In this document: in pieces, positions 1-12,125 of the stretch
How the letters are laid out: the number at the start of each line of letters is the position of its first letter
Position numbering within the stretch: position 1 is the first letter of the stretch
Assembly (NCBI GenBank): GCA_022497155.1
Contig: MU385754.1
Coordinates: forward strand, 62,001-126,000
Direction of reading: 5' to 3'
Origin: Whalleya microplaca
Lineage: Eukaryota; Ascomycota; Sordariomycetes; Xylariales; Xylariaceae
Length of the DNA: 64,000 nt
The notes under the pieces: generated by a model
What the model saw: only the letters and a program-made list of their open reading frames with translations
Databases searched by the model: none
Told to the model about the DNA's origin: nothing
Translations under genes and position numbers: made by a program

Positions 1-897
1 CCGCGTGCGCCGCGTCAACTGCTGCTTTCCGGCGTCGGACTTCGGGGTCGATCAGCTTGCGTGCGTCCCTGACGGCTTTTCGTAGTTCCTTGGATCGGGG
101 AATCAGCCAGTACGCGATGGGACGAATCAGGGCCGGGCAAGCCCGCATGGCGTGCGATACCACAAACGAATCTACGGTGTAATGCTTAGCGACTTCGAGC
201 CATCTTCGACTGCGGCACAGCTCCTTTCCCAGAAACACTCTTGACGACAGCCGAGCGACGATCTCCAGCATGTCCTGCCTCGCGATTCTAGTAGTCCATT
301 CTTCGCTCTCGCCAAAGACGTCATGAAGAGACGAAGCTGTTTCGTCGACAAGGTCGGTTGTAACCAAGTTGAGGGACTGCGTCAACTTTACTCGCACCGT
401 ATCTTGGATAAGTGAATCGCCGTCTCTTAAGCCTAGGAGATGAGGTTCGAAGCCCGGGTAGTTCACCATGAAGTCCTTTTAACGTCAGTTGGTTTCAGAT
501 GCTATATGGAAGGTGCAGCATACTTTGGATAGAGCCTTGTTGAAGTTCAGTGAAGGGTTGTTTCGAATCTCGTCCGCATAGTGATTAGGCAAGATAATTT
601 TTGGGCCTGTTCCCGTGATAATCTGAAACGGCCCGGAAAACTGACATTTCGTTAGCCATGGGGTAGACATCGTTCCCGTATACAATGTACCTTTTGTAAG
701 CCTTCTGCAATTGCTTTCCTGCCCTGCCATAGCCAAGTGTTCTTCGGACTCAGTCCATCGACCGCTATGATAGGGAATGCAGCGAATGGTCTTCCTGCTG
801 TGATGATCGAATAGATAACACCAAGGACTAAAGTGGCAAAGACCACTTGTAGAGAAACCGGTAGTCCCTCAGGAATGACTCGTCGAGTGGCGTCCAT
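1..897 (-). CDS. Cytochrome P450 monooxygenase, N-terminal part (truncated by window edge)
   Basis: P450s are haem-thiolate oxygenases that hydroxylate or oxidise lipophilic substrates at the ER membrane. Exons are 691-897, 524-640 and 1-475, joined across introns 641-690 (50 bp) and 476-523 (48 bp); both have GT..AG ends and keep phase 0. The 266 visible residues start with a membrane anchor (about residues 13-33). A P450-like segment follows: FQIITGTGPKIILPNHYADE, then an NYPGFEP motif and an alpha-helical stretch with RQDMLEIVARLSSRVFLG. This arrangement resembles the fungal ent-kaurene-oxidase/CYP68-like group. That subgroup is my inference. The I-helix, ExxR and Cys haem ligand would lie left of base 1, so activity cannot be judged. 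No stop interrupts the joined frame. The ATG at 897 is chosen because the anchor follows it directly. Any partner genes of a biosynthetic cluster would be outside the window on the left. Confidence 0.88.
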
Positions 898-3258
898 TTT
901 GTTCGTGATGCCGGAAGAGTAAGCAACACATCACGGTCGCTGGCCAGAGGACATGAGGCTATTATAACCCACCGCAGGTATCCTTATGCACAGCATTACT
1001 TACGCTCGGCTTCCTTGCTACCGTTCTGCCACGGACTTCATCTCTAGCAACCTACAAAGCCCTCTAGGTCCACTCCATGGCTTATGACCTCGCAAGATAG
1101 CCTACAGTGGCGTCGAGAGTAGTATCGAAGTTCCTCGAAGGCCAATCAAGACGTCGCAGTATGCCGAACTCGGATACGCGTATGAGCGGTATCTAAACCC
1201 CGATTCCCGCACTAGCGACGACCCTTAGACCCTTGATGCATGAACTTAATCTGCATCTGCTGTACCTAGGGTTGAGCCGACCAGGCCAATTGGAGCGGTT
1301 GAATCACGAATACGATTGAGTTGATAGACGGGATCTGCTGAAACCCTTTCAAACGAGACAAGTGAATGGCCGTCGTCCTTGGCGTATTTGGAGTTGGACA
1401 AACTCCGTCTCCACATTGGCATCCTCACGAGTCAAGTCGACAGAAAGGAGGAGTTGACTAGTAACCTAGGAATTCCGAGGGGATACGCACGTATTAATAG
1501 CCGGACCTGAAAGCTCGCACCTATCATACCATTTGTAATCACCTCCCGTGATCCGGGCCGACCCTTAGTTCCCATGTCTAGCACTACCCGCAGTCTGAAG
1601 GTTGTTTGCTGGCATTGGCCCATGCTCTTTCCAGCATGGTGCTCATGATTACAAAGCGCAACAATAGGCACTTCATATCATTACATGATGACCTATACCT
1701 TTGATATTGTAATTATGGTCTGCTTACGAGGTGGTTTGATTTGTAGCGGCGATAGATGCTGCGACTGCTTGCCTACGTACTTTCCTGTCGAAGTGACCGG
1801 CTGGTCGGCGCATTCTCGAACTGTTGTAGTGTAGCTAGGTCTAATGTAGTGCCTATGGTTGTTGTGTGTCACAAGACAAACTTATGAGGTAGCAAACAAT
1901 ACAGCTGTTGCACGAAGAAGTAACTAAAATGTTGTTCTTCGAACAACCTCTATATATAAACCCTAGGTAACAAAGAATCCTGACATCAAGTGATTTCTCA
2001 ATGACAGTATGCACCATTGATAAGCTCAAAGTAGAGGAGAAATCTGAATACAACGCCTTCAAAGTCACGAGAACGTATTCCTGCTTAAACACCAGAATAA
2101 TGACTTGAGGAGAATTGCTCGCAAGGATTGCTCAAGCCTTCCAGCTCTCAATTCTAGGCTGAGCACAGAAGGTAAACTGGATTTCCTAGAATGGCCCCAG
2201 GTAATGGAAGTAACGGGACACACTGTGAGCTCTTGTGACTCTTGTACGAACCGCGAAGAGACACTCGTCATGTAGAAATAGCTAATGATTAGCTGTTAAA
2301 TGGAAGACTTACAGTAGCACTATTATCCTGAATACCATCAAGTCATGATATACTAGCTATAATATGGTATGTACGTCAGTATTAATGAACTTCAACCTCG
2401 TGTAGGACGCAGCTTCCAATGTATGTAGTACTGGTGGAGATGAAACAAATTGTACATCTAGATCAGTGTAGTCAAGAACGGAGTTCTAGGGCCTTGCATC
2501 GCAGAGCGAAGCTTACCATTTAACAATGATAATAGCATCCTAATTCTTAAGACCTTTTTTGCGGCGAAAATATATTTCAGGAGTTAGCAGCAACCTTGAT
2601 AAGTTCTGCTAGATGAGGCATGGAGGCCATTGCCAATTGTGTCTGCCCAAGGACTACTTCGACCTGCTGATATCAGCAACTTCCAAGTATATCGCCATTG
2701 CTATTTGACGCCTGGACTACGATATACACTAGGTTTCGAAACCCATAACAATATCTTGTGGCGCTCCTTACCGTATTCATAAACAGGAAATTAGCAACTC
2801 TCGTTGATAATATATGGGCTCCGGGTCCATGTTGCGCAGTCTACACTAGATGGTGCTTCATTGGCTGCCAAGGTGGTTCCCAAATATCCGGGACACAACG
2901 ATTTGCATAATTAGTTGACAATAATCCACGATGTAACCCCTAAGAGTACTTCCTCGGATTCTAAGCCCAGCGTGCTTAGGTAATAGAAAGTGACAACTAT
3001 CTACTACGACCTCAAGCTTGGAAGTAGACTGATCAAATCATGTAGAAGACGCGTCGGCAGATAGCTAATACCATTAATGATAGATGTTAATGTATGTACT
3101 AACGGGCCAGATAAGTGGTCACATCCGTAACACCTAGCGGGTAAGATAGCGCCTCCGCAAATCATCGCAGCTCAGTATTATATGCCCGGATATATTCTTT
3201 TTAGGTCTCGGCCATCATAAGCATCCTATGGCCCTGATATAAATGTACCACGGCTCGT
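898..3258. other. Intergenic, no gene recognised; contains P450 upstream region
   Basis: The stretch between the P450 start and the RTT106 stop (both genes on the minus strand) carries the P450 promoter near 898-1200 and the RTT106 3' flank near 3150-3258. Open frames are only 60-80 codons and show no family pattern or codon regularity. Composition is moderately AT-rich, more so after 1680. I see no transposon ends, tRNA or strong repeat. Confidence 0.6.
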
Positions 3259-4747
3259 TTACTCATCGTCCCCGTCGGCGTCATCTTCGTCCATGTCGTC
3301 GTCTTCTGCGGCATCGTCGTCGTCGTCATCGTCGTCTGAACTGATGCCGGAGCCTTCGCTTTCGCCCTCGGAGCCCGGATCGTAGTCCTCTTCGTCTTCC
3401 GAGTCGTCTTCTAGAAGCTGTTGCGCAACCTCCAACTGGGCCTTCTCTAATTCTGTCAGATCATCTTCGCCACCATGGCCGTTCGCGTCATCCCCTTCGC
3501 CAGCAGCACCCTTCTTCCCCTTGGCGTTCTCTGCTAGTTCTCTCTTGGCCTTCCGCTGGTCTGCCATGCTCCGATTTTGGAGTCCAAGTCGCATTACGTA
3601 ATTTTCGTTGATGCCTTCATAATCCTCCTGGTCTATCATGGCAAACTCGATTTCTTCGGTTGCTGCTTCGTCCGCACTTTCGCCAGCATTTTCGCCAGTG
3701 AACACCTCGACTACCATATTGAAGGTTCGCTGCAATACGCTCGTGTAGCTTATAGCCGCGATATTATGCAGAGGTATGAACAATATAGGCTTTTTGAAAC
3801 CCCATAAGATCCCGTTCTCCAAGAAAAATAGGAACCCATCTTTAGAGCCCCTGAAGCCCTTGACGTGCACCGCTTGTTCCTTCGGCCGATGTGCTTGCCG
3901 AATCTTGCTGTGGAATTTGGACGGGTCCGCCGCCACTATCTGTACTTTCTTCGAAGTCGCCTGAAGGCATTTGTTTATCGCCCAATGGAATAGCGTAGTA
4001 TACGAGTCCGAGACGGCAGAAGCAGCGGCGGCATTCGGGCCGCCAATCGAACCTGGCTTAGGAGCGCCAGCCGAGACGGTGAATACCAGGGGGTCAACGG
4101 GGGTAGCACCAGGCTCCTGGGGGAAGGAGGAGTTCCGAGGCAGAAGGACGTAGTTATGTTGCACCTGGGTTTTCTCAGGGACTGGGAGATAGAAGACATA
4201 TTCTGTATAACGTTAACCTCAGCATTTCGGGGCAGTACCGCCCACAGCGCATACCAATGTCCTTCCATGCATATATTATGCCGGGAATAGGTGCTGTCGT
4301 GCCTGGCGCCCTCGCATACAAATGTTTGGGGGTGAAGCAGAGCTCAAACTTCTTTCGCTGCGGAATAGAGACGGATATGTCCTTGATTTCCAGCAACACA
4401 TTCTCGTTCGCCACGTCCTCGGCCGAAGACGACGCTGCTGGCTTGTTGGCAGCATTGCCATTTTGGGAGGGCTCTATGTCGACTCGCCGTCGCTTGAGTG
4501 TGGGTTCGGTAGATGGTTGGTCGCCAAGCTGTTCATACACGAAGCTGGCGATATTGTTGAAGAGGCTGATCCGTGACGGGCAGTCTGTGCGCGGGTTGAT
4601 AAGTACATGTAACTTTTCTTTTTTTCATTAGACACGGTTTTGTGTCAGGGGTCAAGATTTACCGGCAGCCTTTTTGATGTCTTCTAAGATGTCTGGCCGT
4701 GACTGGAATACCAGGCCAAGCCGGTGGGCGTCTAGACCAGCGGCCAT
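3259..4747 (-). CDS. RTT106: Histone chaperone Rtt106
   Basis: Rtt106 is a nuclear chaperone for H3-H4, preferring H3 K56-acetylated forms, that works in replication-coupled nucleosome assembly and silencing with CAF-1. Exons are 4663-4747, 4255-4584 and 3259-4202, with introns 4585-4662 (78 bp) and 4203-4254 (52 bp). The product is 452 residues, close to the family's usual size. The order fits the family: a helical N-terminus ([13 protein letters not shown], then [14 protein letters not shown]), a basic KRRR patch, and a tandem PH-type core from about residue 75 to 330. Core landmarks are [58 protein letters not shown] and NMVVEVFTG. The last 50-60 residues are strongly acidic (Asp/Glu runs), as expected for a histone-binding tail. 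The start at 4747 gives the only frame that joins cleanly. It is divergent from VFA1. Confidence 0.93.
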
Positions 4748-5306
4748 GATGTCGCGAAATTATCTGGGCCTGTTACCCCAAAGCAGAGATAATTTGGGGT
4801 TCAATAACAGGGGATGGGGGAGCAATGGATGATTGTTGTTAGTCTTGTCGTATAAGCATCCTGTGCGATGTTCGATAATGAACATTGAACAAATCTGCGA
4901 AAAACTACGCCCGTACACTGCAGATCGGTACAGGGCAGACAGGCTCTTTAAAGGTATGACGTACAGGGGTTCGTGCCCCTAAACTCGAGCTTAAAAGAAC
5001 CAACAGTTTCATAACATTCTTAGGTGGCAGCCGCAAATATTTGCAAGGCTGCAAGGTCTAAACTGCAACCTTATTAGGTACTAAGTACTTACCTAGCATT
5101 CTTAGCTCTACATGCGCATGTGTGTACTTGGTATGCTGCTTCAGCCACATGTGGCTTGGCTGCTTGGGTTACCTAGGTACTTACTTCAACCCCACCATTG
5201 GACTCATCCCATGTTGGGGCATTTATGGGCATTCACTGGCATTCACTGGCATTTGCGGGCATTCACTTCCTTTTGCATACAATATCATATCACATCGAGA
5301 GTCGCT
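4748..5306. promoter_or_regulatory. Shared divergent promoter RTT106/VFA1
   Basis: 559 bp separate the RTT106 start (minus) from the VFA1 start (plus), so one region must hold both promoters. It contains the palindrome TACCTAGGTA at 5170-5179, an inverted repeat TAGGTA..TACCTA at 5075-5095, and a tandem block of GGGCATTCACT-like units at 5217-5267. No gene-like open frame is present. That these motifs act as regulatory sites is inference. Confidence 0.6.
5217..5267 (+). repeat. Short tandem repeat, GGCATTCACT-like units
   Basis: Five imperfect units of 9-11 bp lie head to tail: GGGCATTTAT, GGGCATTCACT, GGCATTCACT, GGCATTTGC, GGGCATTCACT. The block ends about 40 bp before the VFA1 start codon, so it is in the VFA1 leader or core promoter. 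Confidence 0.85.
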
Positions 5307-6017
5307 ATGTCTTTCCCAAATGTCTGGCACCATCGAAAGGTGGCAAACACTTCTGCAAGAGGGTGCGAGATATGCTTTAAGCCTAGTTCTAGCGTGCTAG
5401 TTACCCCAGAGAACAAGGTAGGTTGAGGTACTGTACCATAGCCTTACACAAGGGCGGATCCCTAATACCCTTGCACTAGGATTTCTTCTATGTCTGTCCT
5501 AGTCACTTGAAAGACACCGGGTTTTGCTCTCCCATCATTGATCATGAGGCCGTTGCCGCCAGGAAGAAGAAGGAGATGGATGATGAGATCGAGAGGGTGA
5601 AGAAAGAGTACGAAGAGAAGCAGCGCAAGAAGAATGAGAAAGAAGCCGATAAGGGCAAAGATAGTGAAGATAAGGATGCTAAGAAGACCGAGAAGAAAGA
5701 TGAATCAAAACCCAGTGACAAGGTTGGTCTTCAGATTGTGCATGGTAGCCATTTTAATTAACAGATGTAGGACAAGACAGAAGAAGAGAAGACACCGCCC
5801 AAGGAGCCAAAGGTAGAAGAAGAGCCTCGTGTCTTTTCACTGCAAAGGTTAACAGCTACCTTGGTCCTAGTCTATCGTCTCAACATTGCTGATAGTATCT
5901 AGGGCCTTCTACCAGCAACGACTTGAAAGGAAACGCCAAGCCGAAATGGCTAAAAGGAATCGCGAGCGACTGAGCAATCCCAACTTATTTCCCTCAGTTC
6001 CCAAAAGCCAACCTTAA
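5307..6017 (+). CDS. VFA1: Vps4-associated protein 1 (Vfa1 family)
   Basis: Vfa1 proteins bind the MIT domain of the ESCRT-disassembly ATPase Vps4 and modulate its activity at endosomes. Exons are 5307-5417, 5480-5722, 5771-5847 and 5903-6017, giving 181 residues. Introns are 62, 48 and 55 bp; the second uses a weaker GTTGGT donor. The N-terminus carries the family signature: HHRKVANTSARGCEICFKPS, then FFYVCPSHLKDTGFCSPIID. Cys20, Cys23, Cys43 and His46 could form a zinc site. A long Lys/Glu-rich, probably coiled-coil or disordered middle follows (about residues 60-135). The C-terminal segment RVFSLQRAFYQQRLERKRQ is where the family keeps its conserved helix. The start at 5307 is the first codon giving the conserved MSFPN opening. 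The longer frame beginning at 5112 is leader sequence. The gene is divergent from RTT106. Confidence 0.92.
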
Positions 6018-9000
6018 CGCCAAAGCCTATCTATCGTCTGGCATTCAGCTATGTGGAATGGGAAGCCAATTGCTAACTGACTGTCACGCATGTGGACAAA
6101 TGTAGTCCCACGTGATTGCAGATAGACAGTGGCTCTCAGAAAGCCAACTCAGTACAGCCAGCTATGACGTACGATAGAAACCAGATCATCTGTACCTGGG
6201 GCCCTTGGACAAATGGGAACATCACTCTAGTGATGTAATTGGAGGGTTGAGGACACCTAATCCATATGATGGATTGGTTATGGGATGAGACCCCCGCCTG
6301 TCTTCATGACTTGCCGTCAACCAGCCACACCACCTTTTACTACAACCTCACCATCTCACAAGCATCAGCATGAATCACGAGAGCGGCATTCTACAGCAAC
6401 GATACCTGTATGCAGATATGTGCCTTGTATTTTGATTGATCATGGTATTCCGTAGGGGGAGAGGACGCCGCAACTCGAACTTGAGGTAGCAGGCGGGCTC
6501 AAGAAGAATGGATAGGGGAAGATATAAAGGACTAGAGGGTATCATGAAGCTAGAAAGCATCCGAGGCCCCCAAGAAACAGCAAACTGTGAGTTTGCTGGC
6601 CTACAGTCAGCATTTTGTGTGGTTGGGACATTGTCAACAAGATCATGAATGGCAAAGCAGTGCACTGAGTCAAAGTTAATGGCCGTCACGAAACCTATTG
6701 CTAGCAGCCTAGTATAAGGAGATATAATTATGATGCTGATATCCAAGTTTGCTTCTGTCTACCAGTTCTAACTATTAAAATAGGCAGTCCCATATGCAGT
6801 CGTAATGTTATTGTCTTATCAACTTCTCAATCTTCACAACCTCCTAGTCTTATGAAACCTCTTGCGTCTTTATACTTCCTGAAATCAACCAATTTCCTGC
6901 AAGCTCTAAAATGAACCCGATATATTTGGCTTCTTCGCCTTCGTCCATCCCCTCCCTCACTAGAGCACACTGCTCAGCACAGTGATTCTTAGCGATATGA
7001 CAGCTATGGGCAATTTCCTCCTATTCCTACCCTCCGAGCTACAGTGACTCGCCTACGCTTTAAATCAGCAAGCTAGATCTTAGGTGCATAGCACGGAAGC
7101 CACAGGTAGATGTCAACGCGTTGGACAATAGAGGAAGGACACTACCCGCTGTGACATACGGCACGCCTAGCATTAGCAAATCGAACTGCATAGAGGCAAT
7201 CAGGCTTCGAAATGAGACCACTCATATAGTCTTTCGGCATAAAGTCAATATCGGCTTGAAGAATGAAATGTGTTAGAACTAGATGTTTGAGAATCACCGC
7301 TAAGGCTGAGGGGCTATCAAGGAAACTTTACCGGTGGTGTCTTCCAAGGGTTAGATCCATTCATGAGGAGATCTGGCCAAGGACACAAGAAAGTTAGGTT
7401 TGGTGCTTGAATACTATATCGCAGCTGGGCGTAGCTACAGCCTATGCCAACCCGTAAATGGATGTATAGTGCAAGGTCGAGTAGGCCCCTATAATACTTC
7501 AAGGGGGGAGCTTTACACAAGGATATGATACTCAAGGCTTAACGAAAAGTCGAAGCTTTTATGACCTGAACGAATATAGATTTTAGGATCATTGAACCTA
7601 CTCATCAGGACATCTTAAAATGGAAAAATCTACAATACCTAGATGAGTGTATTTGTAGCAAGAGCATCAATCTCCTGAAAATCACATAGGCAGCTTTAGT
7701 AGCTCAGCATGCCGTGGAACGGAAGGAAATCAAGTCAAACTAAGGTACAAAATGGATATATACTAACATTTCTCTAGGGGATTGGTGAAACATCTGAATA
7801 ATCATCTCGATCTTGAGCATTGCTCAACTTAAGAGTTATTAGGCGCGCAAACGACTTGGCTCTGGCTTGCCAACATCAACATTTACTGATCCAAGTCTAT
7901 TACGTTTACTAAGTGGTCAAGGCTGGTCATAAAGCAGTATAGAATACATATAACTAGAGTTAGATACGGCAGATGGGCTCGTGAATTCCCTGAATCGTCA
8001 GCAATGCGTAGCCTCAGACATTGATGCCTGGGAAAGGTTGGTGTTGACATCCTTGATAAGCAAGTAGTACATGGAATATGGTTAGCTAGAACTTTTTTTA
8101 ACGATATTTGAAGTTGTTGCCTCTTTGACGAAGCCGCTATCATCCAGACTCAGAATGCAAAACAGTCAATCATGCGATGAAAAGTGCTATCCTATAGAGA
8201 GGGATCACTAGCCGCCTCGTTCGCTTGACGTTCCGACACGGATGATAAGTCCACTTAAGCTGATAGTTCGGACCTCTTATTATAGGGGTTGCCACAACAG
8301 CCTATCATCGATCACAGTGAAAAGTATAGAGCGTATATTGAGTCTTAAGTTTCTAGATGTAGAATTTATTTGCAGTCACCTCCGAACTTCGCTTTGGGCT
8401 AGACGTCACTAAAATGATCGATACAATGAAGCATGATTATGTTTAAGACATTCATGTGCTGGCAATACCACGTGCTATTAACTGTTCGACATGACTGACC
8501 CGGCTCCTTGCTCCACCCCAGCTAGCTAGTTGGCCCAGACAGCCTATTTGAATAAATCAACATAGGAATTGGTTATCAAACCTGGCCATCGCCATCGCAT
8601 GTTTAGTCATGTATTTCTTTTGAAAGACATAATATATGATTTGGAGAGATGTGGACATATGGCTTCCCCGCTTCTATTGACAGCTTCGCGGCCTCATTAT
8701 AACCCTCTACAACAAGACTAGTGCTTACTTTGCATTGACAACGCATAGAAGCAACTATCATAGTTTCTGAATCATGGAATGATGGCGGCGCTAGCACGTT
8801 TTACCTAAGAGTCATCTGCTGGTCCCTTCTCACCTAATGTTTATATACTCATATGGTTGTACCGTTATCACGGTCATTGCTTTACGATCGACGCTACCAA
8901 AAGTGGCGTTACACATATAATTTAGGAAGAAACGTAATGACTTTATACCATTGACCCCCCGGAATGACGCATAGGACGGGGGTTAATCTGTCTTGTCGCG

Positions 9001-12000
9001 GGAGAGGCTGCAATGTGACTCCTTGATACGGTCTAAAATAGCGGGAGCATGGATATATCATCAAGTTTATATAGCACTAACTAAGCTTGGTTACATACAA
9101 ATTATGCGAAAAGATGACAGACAAATAAGCAAGTTGTCAGCCTTACGATGTGTAACACGAAACTAATTACACGGTCTTGACAGCCGCGCCTATTATCGAT
9201 GAGCAGAATGTCATGTACGTCGGTCATCTGGCACTATCAACCTGCCGTGACCTTTTGTGTGGGTAAACAGAAGGCACCAGCATCACCTGCTCAGATATAA
9301 TATTCACCTATATAGAGTATATGATCTGAAGATCCGAGAAAGCTCCTACAATCGCATACCGCCTATTTCAACCGCCTTATGCTTGCTTACCCTGCTTAGA
9401 TTCTGTTCTTGGTCAAAACACTCCATTCTGACATCAGCAGCTTGATCATAATCCTAATCTAGACGGTTCAAACATCTCTACCTCTGCTAATCATGGAGAA
9501 ATAAGTTCTCGTACGATCCACCTGACTGCTATCGAGACATCTCAGCTTCTAGCTATGTATGTGTTACTATCCGTCCAATGAACTTCAACCCGGCTTATGA
9601 GCCAGCCATTTCAGTTACCTGGAAAGCCTAATTGCAGTACTTAGTAGATCTACAATGTAAGCAGTACTCCATAAAAAGACGCAAATCATCTAGCGCTGAC
9701 ATTTCGGATGAAGACACACCCCATTCCTTGTACCGTTTTTGGTCATTTCATCTACGTATACGACCACCCCGTGGAGCATCATTAACCTGCTGTCTCGTAC
9801 GCATTGCTGTGCTTAGCTCTGACTGGTGTTGGCAAGTAGTGTAGCGCCTCTATTCTCGCTACCGAAGTAGATACAAGTTTATACAAAACGGCACAGACAT
9901 TGTTGCATTGCATACATTTGTTCACCGGCTTCGAGGTGTTGACCTCATTATATTGTCAAAGTAGTGACGGCATGGCTTATAAGTCATCACGTTTAGGATT
10001 ACCTGTATCAACAAGGACGTCCTAGTTGCCGTTGAGCCCTACATTGATTCATTTTTCTATAAAGTATATAGGCAATACTAGAACGACTTCACTGTATACA
10101 CTGTATCATGAATCCAAGATTTGAGTCCGTTTTCCTGTTGAATCGACTAAGTTGCTTTATGCTTATTCCTGGATAGGGGTTTCTAACTAGTAGGGTTAAG
10201 ATACACCTAAGTATAAAAGTATAGTTTACTCCTCGAACAACGACTATGAAACAGACCAATAAGAGATGGTAGCCACTGTTCAGTATTGCCGAATTCGTCC
10301 AAGGGTCATCCCCAACCAATTGGCAATCTTCGGTATTTGACATCGTTAAACCTGCATGAGAAAATCGGGATATAGCTTACGTTATTAATAACTCATTAAT
10401 TATCTGTGCTCTCGTTTAATTTAGGCCAATCTGGTCTTCGCATTATAGATTTGAACGACTTATACGGACTTACACATTGGTCTTCGGTACGAATTGAGTG
10501 TTACGAAACATTATAGCCGAGGGTCAAATGCTTAGAGTTGCTCCACTTTACAGGTTGGCTGCGCAAGTCTTTTGAGCTCCTATAATTACCTAGATCGGTA
10601 GACACAGTACTACCTCCTTACTGCCTGCACATTGAGCTTAATTTTCCAGCTCAGGCGAGACCTGCAGCTCAAAATAAGACCCGCCGCTGACGTAGTGTCT
10701 CATGTGCGTGAATTGTCATGGCTGCTAATTCTCACAAGTCGAGGTACTTATGCAGTACTGGGATCTTGTACAGCCTTTATATAGCCTAGTAATGTCTAAT
10801 TGCTGTATCTTTGTCTCTTCGTCTCCCCGATAGCACTGCCCACGCTACGCCAAGCCAATATCCTCAATTCGGGCTGCGTAGGGCTGGGACATCTTCGATT
10901 GGTTCGCGGCAAGGCATGCGCGAGCTTCGGCTCGGCAAAGCGACTGAAGGCAAACCACCCCGAGAAACACCGTCACAAATTTCGTCGCTTCCTTAAAGAA
11001 GACTGCGCCATACTGATGTAGTACAATCTACGAAGTAGACATGCTTCAGGTACTATTTCCAAATATAGAGAGATCGATACTAGGATTAGAGATTAAATCC
11101 ACCCATGACGACCGAGAGATCTTCCATGGTCGTCCCGCAATGGGTTGACATCGATCTTATGCTGTGTTTCCATGGCCCTCTTCGTGACAACTTTTGGTAT
11201 CACATCAGAAGCTCTACCCCTATTTCGGCTTTCACCGCTGATCCAGGATACCAAATGTGACAGCTCGGACCACGCGAGGAGTTCGTCGGAGTTTTCTCAC
11301 AATTACACGAAGCTAATCTAAGTTGCTGCGCCGCATGGTACAGTCTCGCAAACTCCGAATGGGATTTGTACCTTGAAGAGTTGACCCAGCAAAGAACACA
11401 TCAGGAGCTTTACTATCGACTTATATATATACTTCAAAAAGCTCGGATTTAAGCCACAATTGGGGGTTATGGGGGTCGTTTCAACGCCAAGCCAGATCTC
11501 ACAAGATAAATTAATTCAAGCCACACGCCAACGGCCCCTTGGCGATCAGCGGAACCAGTTCAACCTGGATTTCGGGAGATCCCATAAGCTACCGTGTGCA
11601 TACATACACAGCTAACTGACCTAGCCCCAAAGTCACACTGGGGAGCTGCGGCCAATGGGCCAGGCTTCTAGGCTCGATATCACGGTTTGCAACGATGTCG
11701 CCTCGGCCCTTTTCTGCTCGGTGGTCTTTCGGAGTTTTGTCCTTATGAGGCACCTTCAAACCTCGTCCAAGTTGTCGTGACGTCCTGATCGTCTGCTGAC
11801 ATGTTCCACGGGCAGAAGGGGATGGCTGATCTACATAGGTACGCCAAACGAAGACCAGCCCCCCACGTTTCTGGTTCGCTCTGAAGGCTCTGTGTTGTGA
11901 CCTAAAACACAAATCTTGGATGCAATAGTGTACCCCGAGGCGCGTATCTGCGGTGCATGCCGTCCTCCCAGCAGCCTTTTGGGGTCGTCGTGACCTCCGA

Positions 12001-12111
12001 TGGGGGACACAGGTTCGCTGGACTCGTCTGCACATGCAGAAGTATGTTCATCCTAACATTGCACCACACTGGTAGACAGACAGCTTGTCCAACCTTGAGT
12101 TTTTCCTTCTG

Positions 12112-12125
12112 TACCTAGCTAGGTA
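12112..12125. repeat. Perfect 14-bp palindrome TACCTAGCTAGGTA
   Basis: This palindrome is a variant of the TACCTAGGTA motif seen near several genes of the window, but it has no recognised gene within 2 kb. It lies just 5' of a GC-rich patch. Confidence 0.8.

Noticed and set aside
11589..12035. 148-codon minus-strand frame
   Set aside because: It lies in a GC-rich patch where stops are rare; Arg/Thr/Gln-rich reading with no motif, and neighbouring frames are also long.
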